Assembly (NCBI GenBank): GCA_003990955.1
Contig: BIFV01000010.1
Location: 124,001 to 188,000 of the forward strand
Length of the DNA: 64,000 nucleotides
From: Sporomusaceae bacterium FL31
GTDB lineage: Bacteria; Bacillota; Negativicutes; DSM-1736; Dendrosporobacteraceae
Reading direction: 5' to 3'
The notes under the pieces were generated by a model, which saw only the letters and a list, made by a program, of their open reading frames with translations, was not told the DNA's origin and did no database searches. Position 1 is the first letter of the stretch. Every line of letters starts with the position of its first letter. The translations under genes and the position numbers were made by a program. Positions 26,695-35,652 of the stretch are shown here, one piece after another.

Positions 26695-28662
26695 CTAACG
26701 CGGTTCAAAATATACGGTAATTTCACTGCCTGGTTCTACAATGGTATTGGCTGCTACATTTTGATTCACTGCAACCCCTGTTCCTACCGGAACCATCCCC
26801 AGGCCAGCAGCACTAAGTTCATCAGCAGCTTGCCGCATGCTCTTTCCTGACAGTCTGGGCACTAGTACTTTGCCTGCCGGCACGTCAACCGGAGCCGATA
26901 TTGCCGGAGCCATCGGCTGCCGCTCTGCCTTAACTGGCGGTATCACATTCGCGCCCTGCGGCATCACATTCAGATAGCGAAGTACTTGTCCTAAAATTTC
27001 ACCGGCAACCGGAGCTGCAATTTGGCCGCCATAGTAAATACCATCTGGATCATCAATAACGACCAAAATGGCGACTTGCGGATTCTCTACTGGTGCAAAG
27101 CCTCCAAAAGAAGCAATATAATGCCCGGCATGGTAGCCACTGCCATCTTCGCGCAGCTTCTCAGCCGTACCAGTCTTACCAGCCACGCGATATCCTTTTA
27201 CGGCAGCCTTTTCACCGCCCCCTTCTGATACCACCTTTTCCAGCAAACCAGTCAGGATGCGAGCTGTTTCCGGACTAATGGCTTGGCGCACAGGCTTAGT
27301 GTCTGCTGCACTATAAATTGTACCGTCCGCATTTTGGATTTCTTTGATAATATGGGGCTTAAGCAGTACGCCGTCATTAGCTATAGCCGAAAGTGCGGTA
27401 ACAAGCTGGAGCGGCGTGACCGCAATACTTTGACCAATTGACATGGTCGCAATGTCCGACTCCCGCATATGATCAGGATCAAATAAAATTCCTTGTTCTT
27501 CTCCCGGCAGATCAATGCCTGTTGCTTGTCCAAAACCAAACAAACGGGCATAATTGGTAAGGCGATTGGCCCCTAAGCGTAGTCCAACCTCAACAAAGCC
27601 GGTGTTAATAGAATTTTTAATGACATCGACAAACGTAATATTCCCGTAGCTTTCGTCGCTCCAGTTTTTGATACGCCGCCCTGACACCTCAACATAGCCA
27701 TTGTCTGTAAAGCGTTCATTTGGCTGTACCAGCCCTTCCTGCAGTGCTGCTGCCGCTACAATGGCCTTAAAGGTTGAGCCTGGTTCATAGACGTTGGAGA
27801 CTGAACGGTTTTTCCACTCATTCGGACTATACTGATAAAAGCGATTGGGATTATAAGTAGGACGGCTTACCATAGCCAAAATTTCGCCATTACGGGGATT
27901 CATCACAATGACTGTGGCCCCTTTTGCCTTTGTAGCAGTCATGGCTTTATCAATCGCCTTTTCAACAATAAACTGAATGGTATTATCAAGCGTAAGATGA
28001 ATGCTTTTTCCTTGCTTAGGAGGCGCGAAAGTAAAGATCGAGTTGAAAATTGGCAGTCCTCTGTTATCAGTAAAAACAGCTTGCTCCGACAGCTGCCCTT
28101 TGATCAGCTTGTCCATAACCAATTCTATGCCATCAAGGCCAACATCATCTGTGCCAACAAAGCCCAGAACCTGTGCTGCCAGACTGTCATTAGGATAATA
28201 CCGCTTGCTTTCTTCAAGAAAGCCCAAGCCTTTAATATCATGCTCTTTGATAACGGCATTCAATTTTTTAACAAGCTCCGGTTCTATCATCCGCTGAATC
28301 CAAACAAACCGGCCGCCACCGCTAAGCTGCTCTTTGATTTGCTCGGACTTTAAATCAAGGATCGGACTAAGCAGCGCAGCAATGGTATCCACATCCGGAC
28401 TAAGCTGTGCCGGATCAGCATACAGTGATTTTGTCAGATTGCTAATCGCCAATTCACGACCCTGGCGGTCATAAATGGTACCACGCGGTGATTGGAGCGT
28501 TTTACTCTCCTTCAGCTGGTTTTGGACTTTAGCTGACAAACGTTTCCCGTCAACAAACTGTACCCATGCCAGCCGTCCGGCTAACACGATTAAAATAAGC
28601 AATAAGAAGGTAATGAAAATGGCAATTCGGCGTTGTATCGCTACTCCTGGTACTGCAGGCAT
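26695..28662 (-). CDS. Class B penicillin-binding protein with PASTA domain (SpoVD/PBP2-like)
   Basis: Peptidoglycan transpeptidase. Membrane anchor about 14-34, dimerisation domain opened by SPRGTIYDRQGRELA, transpeptidase domain with SxxK in PGSTFKA (near 295), SIN in NSINTGF (near 350) and KTG in AGKTGTAE (near 490). One C-terminal PASTA domain (about 590-655) is typical of the sporulation-specific SpoVD. Not in a dcw cluster, so it may be an extra copy. ATG start 28662 follows GAGAGG; an upstream TTG is less likely. Confidence 0.92.
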   Translation of the reverse strand: MPAVPGVAIQRRIAIFITFLLLILIVLAGRLAWVQFVDGKRLSAKVQNQLKESKTLQSPRGTIYDRQGRELAISNLTKSLYADPAQLSPDVDTIAALLSPILDLKSEQIKEQLSGGGRFVWIQRMIEPELVKKLNAVIKEHDIKGLGFLEESKRYYPNDSLAAQVLGFVGTDDVGLDGIELVMDKLIKGQLSEQAVFTDNRGLPIFNSIFTFAPPKQGKSIHLTLDNTIQFIVEKAIDKAMTATKAKGATVIVMNPRNGEILAMVSRPTYNPNRFYQYSPNEWKNRSVSNVYEPGSTFKAIVAAAALQEGLVQPNERFTDNGYVEVSGRRIKNWSDESYGNITFVDVIKNSINTGFVEVGLRLGANRLTNYARLFGFGQATGIDLPGEEQGILFDPDHMRESDIATMSIGQSIAVTPLQLVTALSAIANDGVLLKPHIIKEIQNADGTIYSAADTKPVRQAISPETARILTGLLEKVVSEGGGEKAAVKGYRVAGKTGTAEKLREDGSGYHAGHYIASFGGFAPVENPQVAILVVIDDPDGIYYGGQIAAPVAGEILGQVLRYLNVMPQGANVIPPVKAERQPMAPAISAPVDVPAGKVLVPRLSGKSMRQAADELSAAGLGMVPVGTGVAVNQNVAANTIVEPGSEITVYFEPR

Positions 28663-28855
28663 AATGTTCAACCTCTCAAAATTAATCTTTTCATATATTC
28701 GTTCATGAGCCTATTTTTCCCTCCACAAAAAAAACCGCTAAATCAGCCAATACTCGACCCCTTCTGCTAAATTGGCGCTAAAAAGATAATGGCACGCACT
28801 GCGTGCCCATAGATATGCCAAGCTTTTTCTTTATATCAGCAGTCTTTATCCCAAT

Positions 28856-29299
28856 CTATTCATCATACCCGCGTAAATGATTGGCCTTAATGGTCGAAAT
28901 AATTTTATCCGCATAATGAGGGTCGGTTGCATAAACAGCACCGAGGGTTTCTACAAACTCGACTAAGTCATCTTTAATTCTTAGGCAAGGTGAATAGACG
29001 CCTTCTTCGGTCACTAACAAACACCAATCGGTAACAGCTTCTTCCAGTGAGTCATAATCCTGAAATTTAGCGACAATAGTCTGATAAGTGCCGCCATAAT
29101 ACTCTTGGGTTGATACCTCAATAAAACGGCCGCTGCCGCTCCATTTCCGCCCAAATAGATTGTATTTCCCAATGATGGCTTCACCCCAGCCACTCTCTAA
29201 TGCCCCTTGCGCAATACATACACTGGCTGGCAATCCATATTGGCGACAAATGCGCTGAGCTGTCGGAGCAAGCCAATCTAAGAAATCTTCTGGCATCAT
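28856..29299 (-). CDS. Glucosaminidase family peptidoglycan hydrolase (FlgJ C-terminal-like)
   Basis: GH73-type domain cutting between GlcNAc and MurNAc. About 147 residues, a lone catalytic domain: QYGLPASVCIAQGALESGWG carries the general-acid glutamate (ALESGWG), then KYNLFGRKW, EYYGGTYQTI and KFQDYDSLEEAVTDW. No signal peptide is visible, so export is unclear, as for some spore-expressed hydrolases. GAGGAGG lies 9 bases before the ATG. Confidence 0.9.
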   Translation of the reverse strand: MMPEDFLDWLAPTAQRICRQYGLPASVCIAQGALESGWGEAIIGKYNLFGRKWSGSGRFIEVSTQEYYGGTYQTIVAKFQDYDSLEEAVTDWCLLVTEEGVYSPCLRIKDDLVEFVETLGAVYATDPHYADKIISTIKANHLRGYDE

Positions 29300-29417
29300 A
29301 CTGACAGACCTCCTCAATATCCCACATGCTGCGGATTACATTCTTCTATTGATTATATTTACACACAAAAAAAATAAGACCCCAACTATTTGTCAGGGCC
29401 GCGATATCACGCTTGTT

Positions 29418-30389
29418 TTAAAAATCCAATTCGCCGATATTATCGCGATAATACAGCATCTCGATAAAGGCTTCACTAATGTCCGGATCAAATTGGGACC
29501 CCGAACACCGTTTAATTTCCTCAACAGCTTCCTGCTCACTGAAAGGCTGACGATAACAGCGGGCGCTAGTCATCGCGTCAAAAGTATCACAAACGGCCAG
29601 CATACGGCTGAATAAAGGAATGGTTTCACCACTTAGCCGATTGGGATAGCCCGTGCCATCATAGCGTTCATGGTGACAGCGAACGGCATTGGCAATATCT
29701 TCAAATCCATTAATATTATCTAGGATACTGGCGCCAATATTCGGATGCTCCTGAATAATGGCGAACTCTTCATTAGTAAGACGGCCGGGCTTATTGAGGA
29801 TATGTTCGGGTATGCCAATTTTTCCAATATCATGAACCAAACCTGATAAGTATACCCGCCCGACATTATATTGTTCCAATTGCATATACTGGGCTAAGCC
29901 CAGCATGAGCTCGGCAACGCATTCACTATGCTCCTTGGTATAAGAATCGCGCGCGCCAATGGCATCGGCAAATGACCGGATGATACTCAAATTGATATTA
30001 TCCAGTTTTTCTTCAAGCAGCTTGTATTTATCTATGATGACATAATCACCGAGGGCATATTCCACTTTGCCAGCTTGATCAGGAATAAGATAAGTATTGG
30101 CCAAAAACCATTTATGTTGCCCACATACTGATAAACAACATTCTTTCTTGGTCAATTCGCGGCCGACTGCAATTGTTTCAATCAGCGGCCCGTGAAAATG
30201 ACCTGACAGGCTCCGTCTTTTTCCTTTGTACAGTGCATCAAGCAATGACTTCCCAATAAAGCTAACCTGCTCTTGCGCAAGCCATTGACACATAGACTGA
30301 TTTGCATAAACAACCTTATAATTTTGATCAATCATTAGCCACCCTTGATGGGCGCGTGAATTTATCACCTCGAAGATTTTTTCCATCAT
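29418..30389 (-). CDS. PAS plus HD-GYP domain protein, predicted c-di-GMP phosphodiesterase
   Basis: 323 residues. A PAS-like domain (about 10-125) is followed by a short helical linker and an HD-GYP domain. Catalytic motifs: VHDIGKIGIP, EHPNIGASIL, CHHERYDGTGYP and the DTFDAMTSARCYR stretch. HD-GYP enzymes hydrolyse c-di-GMP to GMP or pGpG. It has no membrane segment. A c-di-GMP-I riboswitch and terminator lie in its leader, so its product would adjust its own messenger's level. Confidence 0.93.
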   Translation of the reverse strand: MMEKIFEVINSRAHQGWLMIDQNYKVVYANQSMCQWLAQEQVSFIGKSLLDALYKGKRRSLSGHFHGPLIETIAVGRELTKKECCLSVCGQHKWFLANTYLIPDQAGKVEYALGDYVIIDKYKLLEEKLDNINLSIIRSFADAIGARDSYTKEHSECVAELMLGLAQYMQLEQYNVGRVYLSGLVHDIGKIGIPEHILNKPGRLTNEEFAIIQEHPNIGASILDNINGFEDIANAVRCHHERYDGTGYPNRLSGETIPLFSRMLAVCDTFDAMTSARCYRQPFSEQEAVEEIKRCSGSQFDPDISEAFIEMLYYRDNIGELDF

Positions 30390-30423
30390 TGTGCCGGCGC
30401 CTCCATTATGATTTAGATAGGAA

Positions 30424-30457
30424 AATTAAAAAGACCAGTGCCCAAGCCCTGGTCTTT
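30424..30457 (-). terminator. Intrinsic terminator of the c-di-GMP riboswitch expression platform
   Basis: Minus strand AAAGACCAG...CTGGTCTTTTT, 40 bases after the aptamer and 35 before the HD-GYP start. Whether ligand binding promotes or prevents it depends on pairing of the intervening 40 bases. Confidence 0.85.
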
Positions 30458-30496
30458 CGATATCCACATCCTTGCAAACATCTCAGCACATAGCTA

Positions 30497-30582
30497 AAAT
30501 GGCGGCTTGGCAGTCATAGACAACGTCCTTAGACCCATAGCTTTGCGTCCTTGCCTTTCGGCAAGTTTGCCAATATATTGAT
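30497..30582 (-). ncRNA. Cyclic di-GMP-I (GEMM-I) riboswitch aptamer
   Basis: Read on the minus strand the leader contains the class I hallmarks in order: GGCAAAC, a GCCGAAAGGC tetraloop hairpin, GGACGCAAAGC, GGGTCTAAG, then ATGACTGCCAAGCCGCC closing the second helix. This GNRA-loop/receptor layout is specific for GEMM-I. It is followed by an intrinsic terminator and the PAS-HD-GYP gene. Confidence 0.92.
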
Positions 30583-30633
30583 TGTATTAAAGGAATTATT
30601 TATACATGCAAAATCACTCAGTTCCTGACATTA

Positions 30634-30663
30634 ATTGTAGAATATTACAATAATAATTGTCAA
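30634..30663 (-). promoter_or_regulatory. Sigma-A promoter for the riboswitch-HD-GYP transcript
   Basis: Minus strand TTGACA at 30658-30663, 18-base spacer, TACAAT at 30634-30639. Predicted start is about 30627, 45 bases before the aptamer. The rest of 30664-30868 is very AT-rich and holds the Lrp gene promoter region; TATAAT at 30813-30818 is its best -10. Confidence 0.65.
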
Positions 30664-30868
30664 TATTTTTTAAATTTTTACGTAAATTGAATTTATCAAG
30701 CACCTTAAAGCTTAAAAAAAAACTTATATTGCTCTTTTGAACTAATAATATTAACTATAACATAAAAATAATATTGAAATAGCTAAGAAAACGTATTAAG
30801 ATAAGATACATGTATAATTATTCGAAAGAACTTGTTTTAACATAAAAAACATTAAAAGTGGTGATCAC

Positions 30869-31315
30869 ATGGATGATATCGATGTAAAAATATTAAAATT
30901 ACTGCAAAAAAACGCTCGCATGACAATATCCGATCTCAGCGCTGACATTGGCATGTCCATGCCGGCAATTAGTGAACGACTTAAGAAACTTGAAGCTTCC
31001 GGGGTCATTGAGCAATATTGCGCCATCCTAAACCCCCGTCTTCTCAATAAACAACTCATGGCATTAATGTTTATCAGCCTGGAAAATCCGCGCTTTAGCG
31101 ACTGCTTTGCTGAGTTTGTAAAGCAGGAAACCGAAATTCAGGAATGTTATTATATCGCCGGTGACTTTGACTACTCGTTAAAAATTATCACCACCAATAC
31201 ATTATCCCTCGAGCAGCTTCTCAATCGTATTAAAACTCAACCTGGCGTTCAAAAAACAAAAACAACCGTGGTGCTGTCGGTTGTGACTGATAGTCCGTCG
31301 GTTACCCCTGACTAA
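30869..31315 (+). CDS. Lrp/AsnC family transcriptional regulator
   Basis: 148 residues: winged helix-turn-helix MDDIDVKILKLLQKNARMTI and SMPAISERLKKLEASGVI (about 1-60), then the RAM ligand-binding domain (ECYYIAGDFDYSLKIITTN). Lrp proteins respond to amino acids and often autoregulate. The ATG follows GTGGTG. Whether it controls ald (also with a candidate Lrp-like symmetrical leader) is only a guess. Confidence 0.94.
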   Translation: MDDIDVKILKLLQKNARMTISDLSADIGMSMPAISERLKKLEASGVIEQYCAILNPRLLNKQLMALMFISLENPRFSDCFAEFVKQETEIQECYYIAGDFDYSLKIITTNTLSLEQLLNRIKTQPGVQKTKTTVVLSVVTDSPSVTPD

Positions 31316-31362
31316 AGAGCGAAAGAATGACTCTGGTACAACCAAGGCCATTCTTTCGCTCT
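31316..31362. terminator. Bidirectional rho-independent terminator
   Basis: AGAGCGAAAGAATG and its complement around an 18-base loop, between the Lrp gene and the convergent PHP gene. Confidence 0.85.
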
Positions 31363-31364
31363 AT

Positions 31365-32117
31365 TTATATCTGTTTAGTTTGCCCCTGAGACCTTGCAGC
31401 TTGATGATTGAAGTAAGCTTCAGGACAGGCAAGGCAACGAGAACAAAGGAATGGCATCACTGCCCGCTTTATCAGGGGAAGACCCGAATACAGGATATTC
31501 TTCCAAACAGGTAATTGTTTTGTTACCGACTGGCTTGCCATCAGTTTATTTAAAAAATCGCCTGGATCACTAAAGTCATCCATAAGCATCCTGCAGCACC
31601 CAAGTTCTTGATACGTGTGAGCGTCCGCCCCCACACTCGTCGCTTTGTGATGAGCCTTAGCAAAACTAAAAGCTGCATGGTTGGCGGTATCATTTAAATT
31701 TCGGCCATTAAACCGTTCAATCATGTCGATCTGCTCAAGGTTGTGCAGTAATGCGGTTAGCTTTAGCACCCCGGACCTGCGCCGGTCAAACGGATGGGGT
31801 ACGCAAACCAGTCCACCTTGCTCTTTAATGGCAGCAATGGTTGCAGCCACCGACAAACCTGGCTTGATGGCTTGTTGGATAAAGTAGCCGATAATTTCTC
31901 CCTCAGCAGTGCTGATTTCTTCACCGATAATCACTCTAATGTCAGGAAAGTTATTTTTAAAGGCCACCGCTCCGCGAATTGTATTATGGTCAGTAATAGC
32001 AATACAGTCGATGCTTTTGCTCTTACAAGTATCTGCCAATTGCTGCAGCGACATTAAGGAGTCTGGTGAAAAGCAAGTATGCACATGCAATTCCACAGTA
32101 ATTTTCTGATTCAGCAT
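31365..32117 (-). CDS. PHP domain phosphoesterase with C-terminal cysteine cluster
   Basis: 250 residues. PHP metal motifs ELHVHTCFSPDS, AITDHNTIRG, IGEEIST, CVPHPFDRRR, NGRN and VGADAHT resemble the RNase AM/YciV and related tyrosine-phosphatase-like PHP proteins. The C-terminus has CSRCLACPEAYFNHQ, three closely spaced Cys, unusual for the family. Substrate unknown. Single gene, convergent with the Lrp regulator. Confidence 0.85.
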   Translation of the reverse strand: MLNQKITVELHVHTCFSPDSLMSLQQLADTCKSKSIDCIAITDHNTIRGAVAFKNNFPDIRVIIGEEISTAEGEIIGYFIQQAIKPGLSVAATIAAIKEQGGLVCVPHPFDRRRSGVLKLTALLHNLEQIDMIERFNGRNLNDTANHAAFSFAKAHHKATSVGADAHTYQELGCCRMLMDDFSDPGDFLNKLMASQSVTKQLPVWKNILYSGLPLIKRAVMPFLCSRCLACPEAYFNHQAARSQGQTKQI

Positions 32118-32288
32118 GGCTATCCCCCCCTAATGTCCGATTGTACTTACCCATATGCCGATTGTCCAGCGTTAATTAATGCTAAAAAATAAAAATTACT
32201 GTCACCATTCTTCACGAATCAGCATGTTATAATAAAACTATCAATGAGTTAAGCGGTCATTTTATCATCCTGCAAGGAGGCAGAATTT

Positions 32289-33242
32289 ATGTCCGAATTG
32301 TTCCGGATTGTCAACGGATTAACCTTTTACTGCCGCTGCTGTGCCAAAGAATTGAACATCCGGTTTAAGTGCGGTCCGCTTAGTGAGGTATCGGATGATT
32401 ATGATCCTGCCGTAAAAGATTTGAATTTTATCCGGCAAAAAAAAACAACCAAGCCTGTCGAGCTTTTTTATGACGGATATTGCTCCCGCTGTTATCAAAT
32501 GCATATTAATCGTCCGCACGAACGACAGCTGATTAAAGGCTACGAGCTTTTCCCAAAATTAGCTGAGCTAGCCCTCATCGTGGACCAAATGGATAGTCAA
32601 TTAAGCCAATTCTATCGGCTTAGAGAGGAAATGGTCAATCACTACCTGCTTCCGCTGATTGCCTGGCTAAGGAATGCTACGGCTATTGAAATCCGTAATT
32701 TAGCACCACAAATCTTCGATCAGACTATTGGCTGCATCGGCTTTCAACTCCTGCCCCATTTACAAAAAAAGCAATTGTTAGCTGCCTTTTTAAACCATTC
32801 TGCGCTAGCGCGCTCCGTTTGCGCAATCATTGATTCCGACTCAACTGTTCAGTTGTACCAGCAAAAATACCAGGCCGCTGAAGCTTTAATTCGGAGTAGA
32901 CTGGTTAAAATAAAAGAGAACTCTGTGAACGGTGAGCTTTATCTTACATTAAAACCGCATGTTATCGGCCGCACTGATTATTTAGAAGGGCTGCCTCGTG
33001 ATTTATTAATTTTTTCCGGTTCCCTGAACGCACAGTCGGATCATGTCTTTTATTTGTTAAAAGAGAATAACGCCATAGAATATCTCACCACCATAGAAGA
33101 TAAAATCAGCTGGTCACCCTTACGTGATTATACCTTTGCACAAGATAGATGGACAATCCGGCAGCGCAAATCGCCTGATCCCAGACTGGATTTTATTACT
33201 CCTGTCAAAAATCATCTCATTGCTATCGGCCTGGCGAAATAA
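32289..33242 (+). CDS. Protein of unknown function with N-terminal Cys pairs, 317 residues
   Basis: The ATG follows AAGGAGG at good spacing. Near the N-terminus there are CRCC (about 16-19) and CSRC (about 67-70), each preceded by an aromatic residue (YCRCC, YCSRC), a possible split zinc site. The remainder is mixed helical with no membrane segment. I recognise no family. Length, ribosome site and codon pattern support a real gene. The Cys pairs suggest an RNA- or DNA-binding or metal role, which is only inference. Confidence 0.8.
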   Translation: MSELFRIVNGLTFYCRCCAKELNIRFKCGPLSEVSDDYDPAVKDLNFIRQKKTTKPVELFYDGYCSRCYQMHINRPHERQLIKGYELFPKLAELALIVDQMDSQLSQFYRLREEMVNHYLLPLIAWLRNATAIEIRNLAPQIFDQTIGCIGFQLLPHLQKKQLLAAFLNHSALARSVCAIIDSDSTVQLYQQKYQAAEALIRSRLVKIKENSVNGELYLTLKPHVIGRTDYLEGLPRDLLIFSGSLNAQSDHVFYLLKENNAIEYLTTIEDKISWSPLRDYTFAQDRWTIRQRKSPDPRLDFITPVKNHLIAIGLAK

Positions 33243-33316
33243 GCCTCGAATGAAGGCTTGCATTCCTGGTTAGGATTACTTATAATATTGATCAGCATTA
33301 CAAGGGAGGTTTCACT

Positions 33317-33514
33317 ATGGCAAAAATTAAATGCGGCACCATCAATCCAAACACGCTGAAAATAGCGGGCAAACCCAATCGCGCCATGACCCCGGAAGTC
33401 AAACTGGCTCCTATTTGGAAAGACAAGAAAAATGATTATCAGCGTAATAAAGAAAAGCTAAAAACCCGCCGTTATTCCGAAGAATATGGAACCGGCGGAT
33501 TTTTTATGCCCTAA
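33317..33514 (+). CDS. Small basic protein, 65 residues, unknown
   Basis: ATG with AAGGGAGG about 7 bases upstream. Lysine/arginine-rich sequence (MAKIKCGTINPNTLKIAGKP ... TRRYSEEYGTGGFFMP), one Cys, no hydrophobic segment. Small basic proteins are frequent in spore coats and cores of spore formers. Follows the 317-residue gene by 74 bases. Confidence 0.7.
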   Translation: MAKIKCGTINPNTLKIAGKPNRAMTPEVKLAPIWKDKKNDYQRNKEKLKTRRYSEEYGTGGFFMP

Positions 33515-33546
33515 CCCTTGGCATAGCTGTCTTACGACCAAGAAGG

Positions 33547-34077
33547 TTACTTTAACTGGGCAACATAATCAGTGATTCCTCTGGCAATGGCTCTGGCAAA
33601 ATCATCCCGCTTCACTGCATCCGCAAGCAGCTTTTCATCCTCCGCATTAGAGATAAAGGCCGTTTCAACCAGGACAGCCGGACAATCTGTTTCTCGCAGT
33701 ACTTGGAAATTGGCTGTTTTGATGCCTCGGTCGACAGTATTTAAACTGCGGATAATTTGCGACTGAATGCATTGCGCTAACACCGCCCCTTCGCTGCCCC
33801 ACTGATAGCAGTAAGTCTCTGTTCCCCGGGCTGCAGTGCTTGCTGCCGCATTGCAATGAATCGAAATAAAAAGATCGGCACCAAAACGATTAGAGGCGTC
33901 TGTAATCTCATATAGTTCATTCTTTTGTACCTCAAGAACATCATAGCCAACAACTCTTAAATAGCCAGCCACACTGTTCATCATCGCTTGAACAACAATG
34001 GCTTCCTGCAGGCCAGTGGCTCCTACAGCACCCGGATCCAGACCTGGATAATGCCCGCCATTAATGGTAATTTTCAT
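33547..34077 (-). CDS. N-acetylmuramoyl-L-alanine amidase (CwlD-like, amidase_3)
   Basis: Zinc amidase cutting the MurNAc-L-Ala bond. Zinc motifs GGHYPGLDPGAVG (His), QEAIVVQAMMN (Glu), SIHCNAA (His) and a late catalytic glutamate in VLVETAFISN are all seen. 176 residues with no signal peptide or cell-wall-binding repeats. The bare domain resembles CwlD, which makes muramic lactam with PdaA. AAGGAGG 7 bases upstream. Confidence 0.9.
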   Translation of the reverse strand: MKITINGGHYPGLDPGAVGATGLQEAIVVQAMMNSVAGYLRVVGYDVLEVQKNELYEITDASNRFGADLFISIHCNAAASTAARGTETYCYQWGSEGAVLAQCIQSQIIRSLNTVDRGIKTANFQVLRETDCPAVLVETAFISNAEDEKLLADAVKRDDFARAIARGITDYVAQLK

Positions 34078-34109
34078 TGTACAGCCTCCTTGCTTATATT
34101 AAACTTAAC

Positions 34110-34154
34110 GCAAAACACCACCACAAGGGTAGCAAACTTGTAGTGGTGTTTTGC
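34110..34154 (-). terminator. Rho-independent terminator between the YjcZ-like gene and amidase
   Basis: GCAAAACACCAC and GTGGTGTTTTGC around a 21-base loop. Confidence 0.75.
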
Positions 34155-34176
34155 ATGAATTAAATATTATTTTTAA

Positions 34177-34299
34177 TTAAAGGCAAGTAGATGAACAGTC
34201 ATCTTCGCTGCAGAAAAATAGTAACAGAATAATTATGATAATAATTACCCACCAGCTACTATTTCCACCGCCACAACCACCAAAGCGACCAAATCCCAT
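34177..34299 (-). CDS. YjcZ-like small sporulation membrane protein, 40 residues
   Basis: Starts MGFGRFGGCGGGNSSWW, then six Ile and a Leu-Phe run, and ends with a Cys- and acid-rich tail (CSEDDCSSTCL). The Gly-rich head and single hydrophobic helix match the YjcZ/YczN style of small spore proteins. GGAGGAG lies 7 bases before the ATG. A CATAGGATA on the minus strand (34342-34350) fits the sigma-K -10 form CATANNNTA, weak support for mother-cell expression. Confidence 0.72.
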   Translation of the reverse strand: MGFGRFGGCGGGNSSWWVIIIIIILLLFFCSEDDCSSTCL

Positions 34300-34494
34300 A
34301 ATGACTCCTCCTTTGGAGCTAAAAATTTACTTTGACTACATTATCCTATGAAATGAAGGTGATGGTTGCTACTGCCCCCATAAGAAAAAAACGCTGCTCT
34401 CTTTGCTCCATAATCAGCAAACTAATGCAGTTTATGGTAAACCTTTGCCTTATAAGCGCATAGTATGTAGTAAAGCCTGATTGGAGGTATTCAA

Positions 34495-34605
34495 ATGCTG
34501 ACATGGGCGATCATTGTTGCGATTATCTTGTTCCTGTTATCGCACTTTTGGGTATGGGTCCTCCTTGCCATCCTTTTAGCACTCTGGTGGTTCTTCCTTA
34601 GATAA
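34495..34605 (+). CDS. Small hydrophobic membrane protein, 36 residues
   Basis: Starts MLTWAIIVAIILFLLSHFWV and is nearly all hydrophobic with four Trp; one or two membrane helices and a final Arg. TTGGAGG is 7 bases upstream and a strong terminator follows. Possibly a small sporulation or stress membrane protein; no family recognised. Confidence 0.68.
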   Translation: MLTWAIIVAIILFLLSHFWVWVLLAILLALWWFFLR

Positions 34606-34615
34606 TTGGTTAAGG

Positions 34616-34650
34616 TCTAAAAGCCTCCAGCTATGCTGGAGGCTTTTAGC
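34616..34650. terminator. Rho-independent terminator
   Basis: CTAAAAGCCTCCAGC-TAT-GCTGGAGGCTTTTAG, 15-bp perfect stem; serves the 36-residue gene and probably the convergent gene ending at 34654. Confidence 0.92.
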
Positions 34651-34653
34651 TGC

Positions 34654-34989
34654 TTAGTCATGCAGATTAGGGGTATCCGTTGATTTCTGCATTTTGCGAA
34701 TGGCAGCAACTTCGGCGTCAATAATCCAACCAATCAGTGCGGCCGGAATTAAAACTTTACGCCATCCCAAGATATCGTTAATCTGTTGAATAGCCAGCCG
34801 GCGTTTCTCAGAGTTCTCCATATTATCAGCGAATTTATCCAGCTCAAAAATAATACTGCGGATATTTTCTTTTAGTTTGCTATCAGGTAGCTTACTAAAC
34901 AATACAAACAAGACCATAGCCAGCACGTTGGCGGCTAAAATCGCGCCTCCAGCCCAGATAAAAATTTGGAATTCGCTTGTAATCATCAT
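34654..34989 (-). CDS. Small membrane protein resembling LLH-family phage holins
   Basis: 111 residues: N-terminal membrane helix (about 8-31), a basic-acidic helical middle (KLPDSKLKENIRSIIFELDK), then KRRLAIQQINDILGWRKVLIPAALIGWIIDAEVAAIRK. The order (helix, linker, then a domain ending in an [IV]-[ED]-A-V-AAI motif) recalls LLH-type holins found outside prophages in Clostridia. No phage genes adjoin, so a lytic role is unproven. GGAGG 12 bases upstream of ATGATG. Confidence 0.55.
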   Translation of the reverse strand: MMITSEFQIFIWAGGAILAANVLAMVLFVLFSKLPDSKLKENIRSIIFELDKFADNMENSEKRRLAIQQINDILGWRKVLIPAALIGWIIDAEVAAIRKMQKSTDTPNLHD

Positions 34990-35098
34990 CTTTCCATATC
35001 GCCTCCTTTTAGTTCCTACTTTATGCTATGCAAATGGTTTACATTGTGTTATTTACCTTACAGCTAGATTGAGATCTTTCACAACAACCAAGAACTGC

Positions 35099-35638
35099 CT
35101 AGATGTTATACTCAGTAAAAACAACATGAACGGTGACATTTAGCCCAAGCTCTCCTGAAGCGGATAGATACAAGGCGCTGCCTGGCTTTAAGATGATCGG
35201 TGTAACAATAAGGGGGCTAAAGGTATTGGCAAGCGGGATTTGATTGATAAACGTATCACCGCCACTGACACTGACTAATTCACTAGCTGCTGAAGAAATG
35301 CTGGTCTCGGTGACTGCTGCAGCATAATCATTGACATTATAGATCGCTTGTGGAATCAATGAGCCAGATAACGCAGCATTTCTGATCAAAGAATACCCTA
35401 AACTTGCCGAGCTGTTTACAAGAATATTTTCAATTGAAGTCAGTTTTGCCGTACTATTGTTTTTAATCTCGCAAATGACATTGCCCGCAGTCGCCAAACT
35501 AAGATTTATCGAACTAATTTGCAAAAGTCCGCTGCGGGCTAACGCTGTCATATAAGGGATTGTATAGATCGGCTCGGAGATTGAAGAAACAATTTTGCTA
35601 TGTGGCCGTATGATCGTTACACTATCCACTTGAAACAT
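35099..35638 (-). CDS. Beta-rich protein of unknown function, about 179 residues
   Basis: Starts MFQVDSVTIIRPHSK and is rich in Ser, Ile, Leu, Val and Asn with few charged residues, as in beta-sandwich surface or coat proteins (SINLSLATAGNVICEIKN, ALSGSLIPQAIYNVNDY). No signal peptide. It follows cotJC and an overlapping small ORF, so a spore coat or exosporium role is plausible. The start is uncertain: AGAGG is only 2 bases from the ATG. Confidence 0.65.
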   Translation of the reverse strand: MFQVDSVTIIRPHSKIVSSISEPIYTIPYMTALARSGLLQISSINLSLATAGNVICEIKNNSTAKLTSIENILVNSSASLGYSLIRNAALSGSLIPQAIYNVNDYAAAVTETSISSAASELVSVSGGDTFINQIPLANTFSPLIVTPIILKPGSALYLSASGELGLNVTVHVVFTEYNI

Positions 35639-35652
35639 CACCTCTTTTTAGC

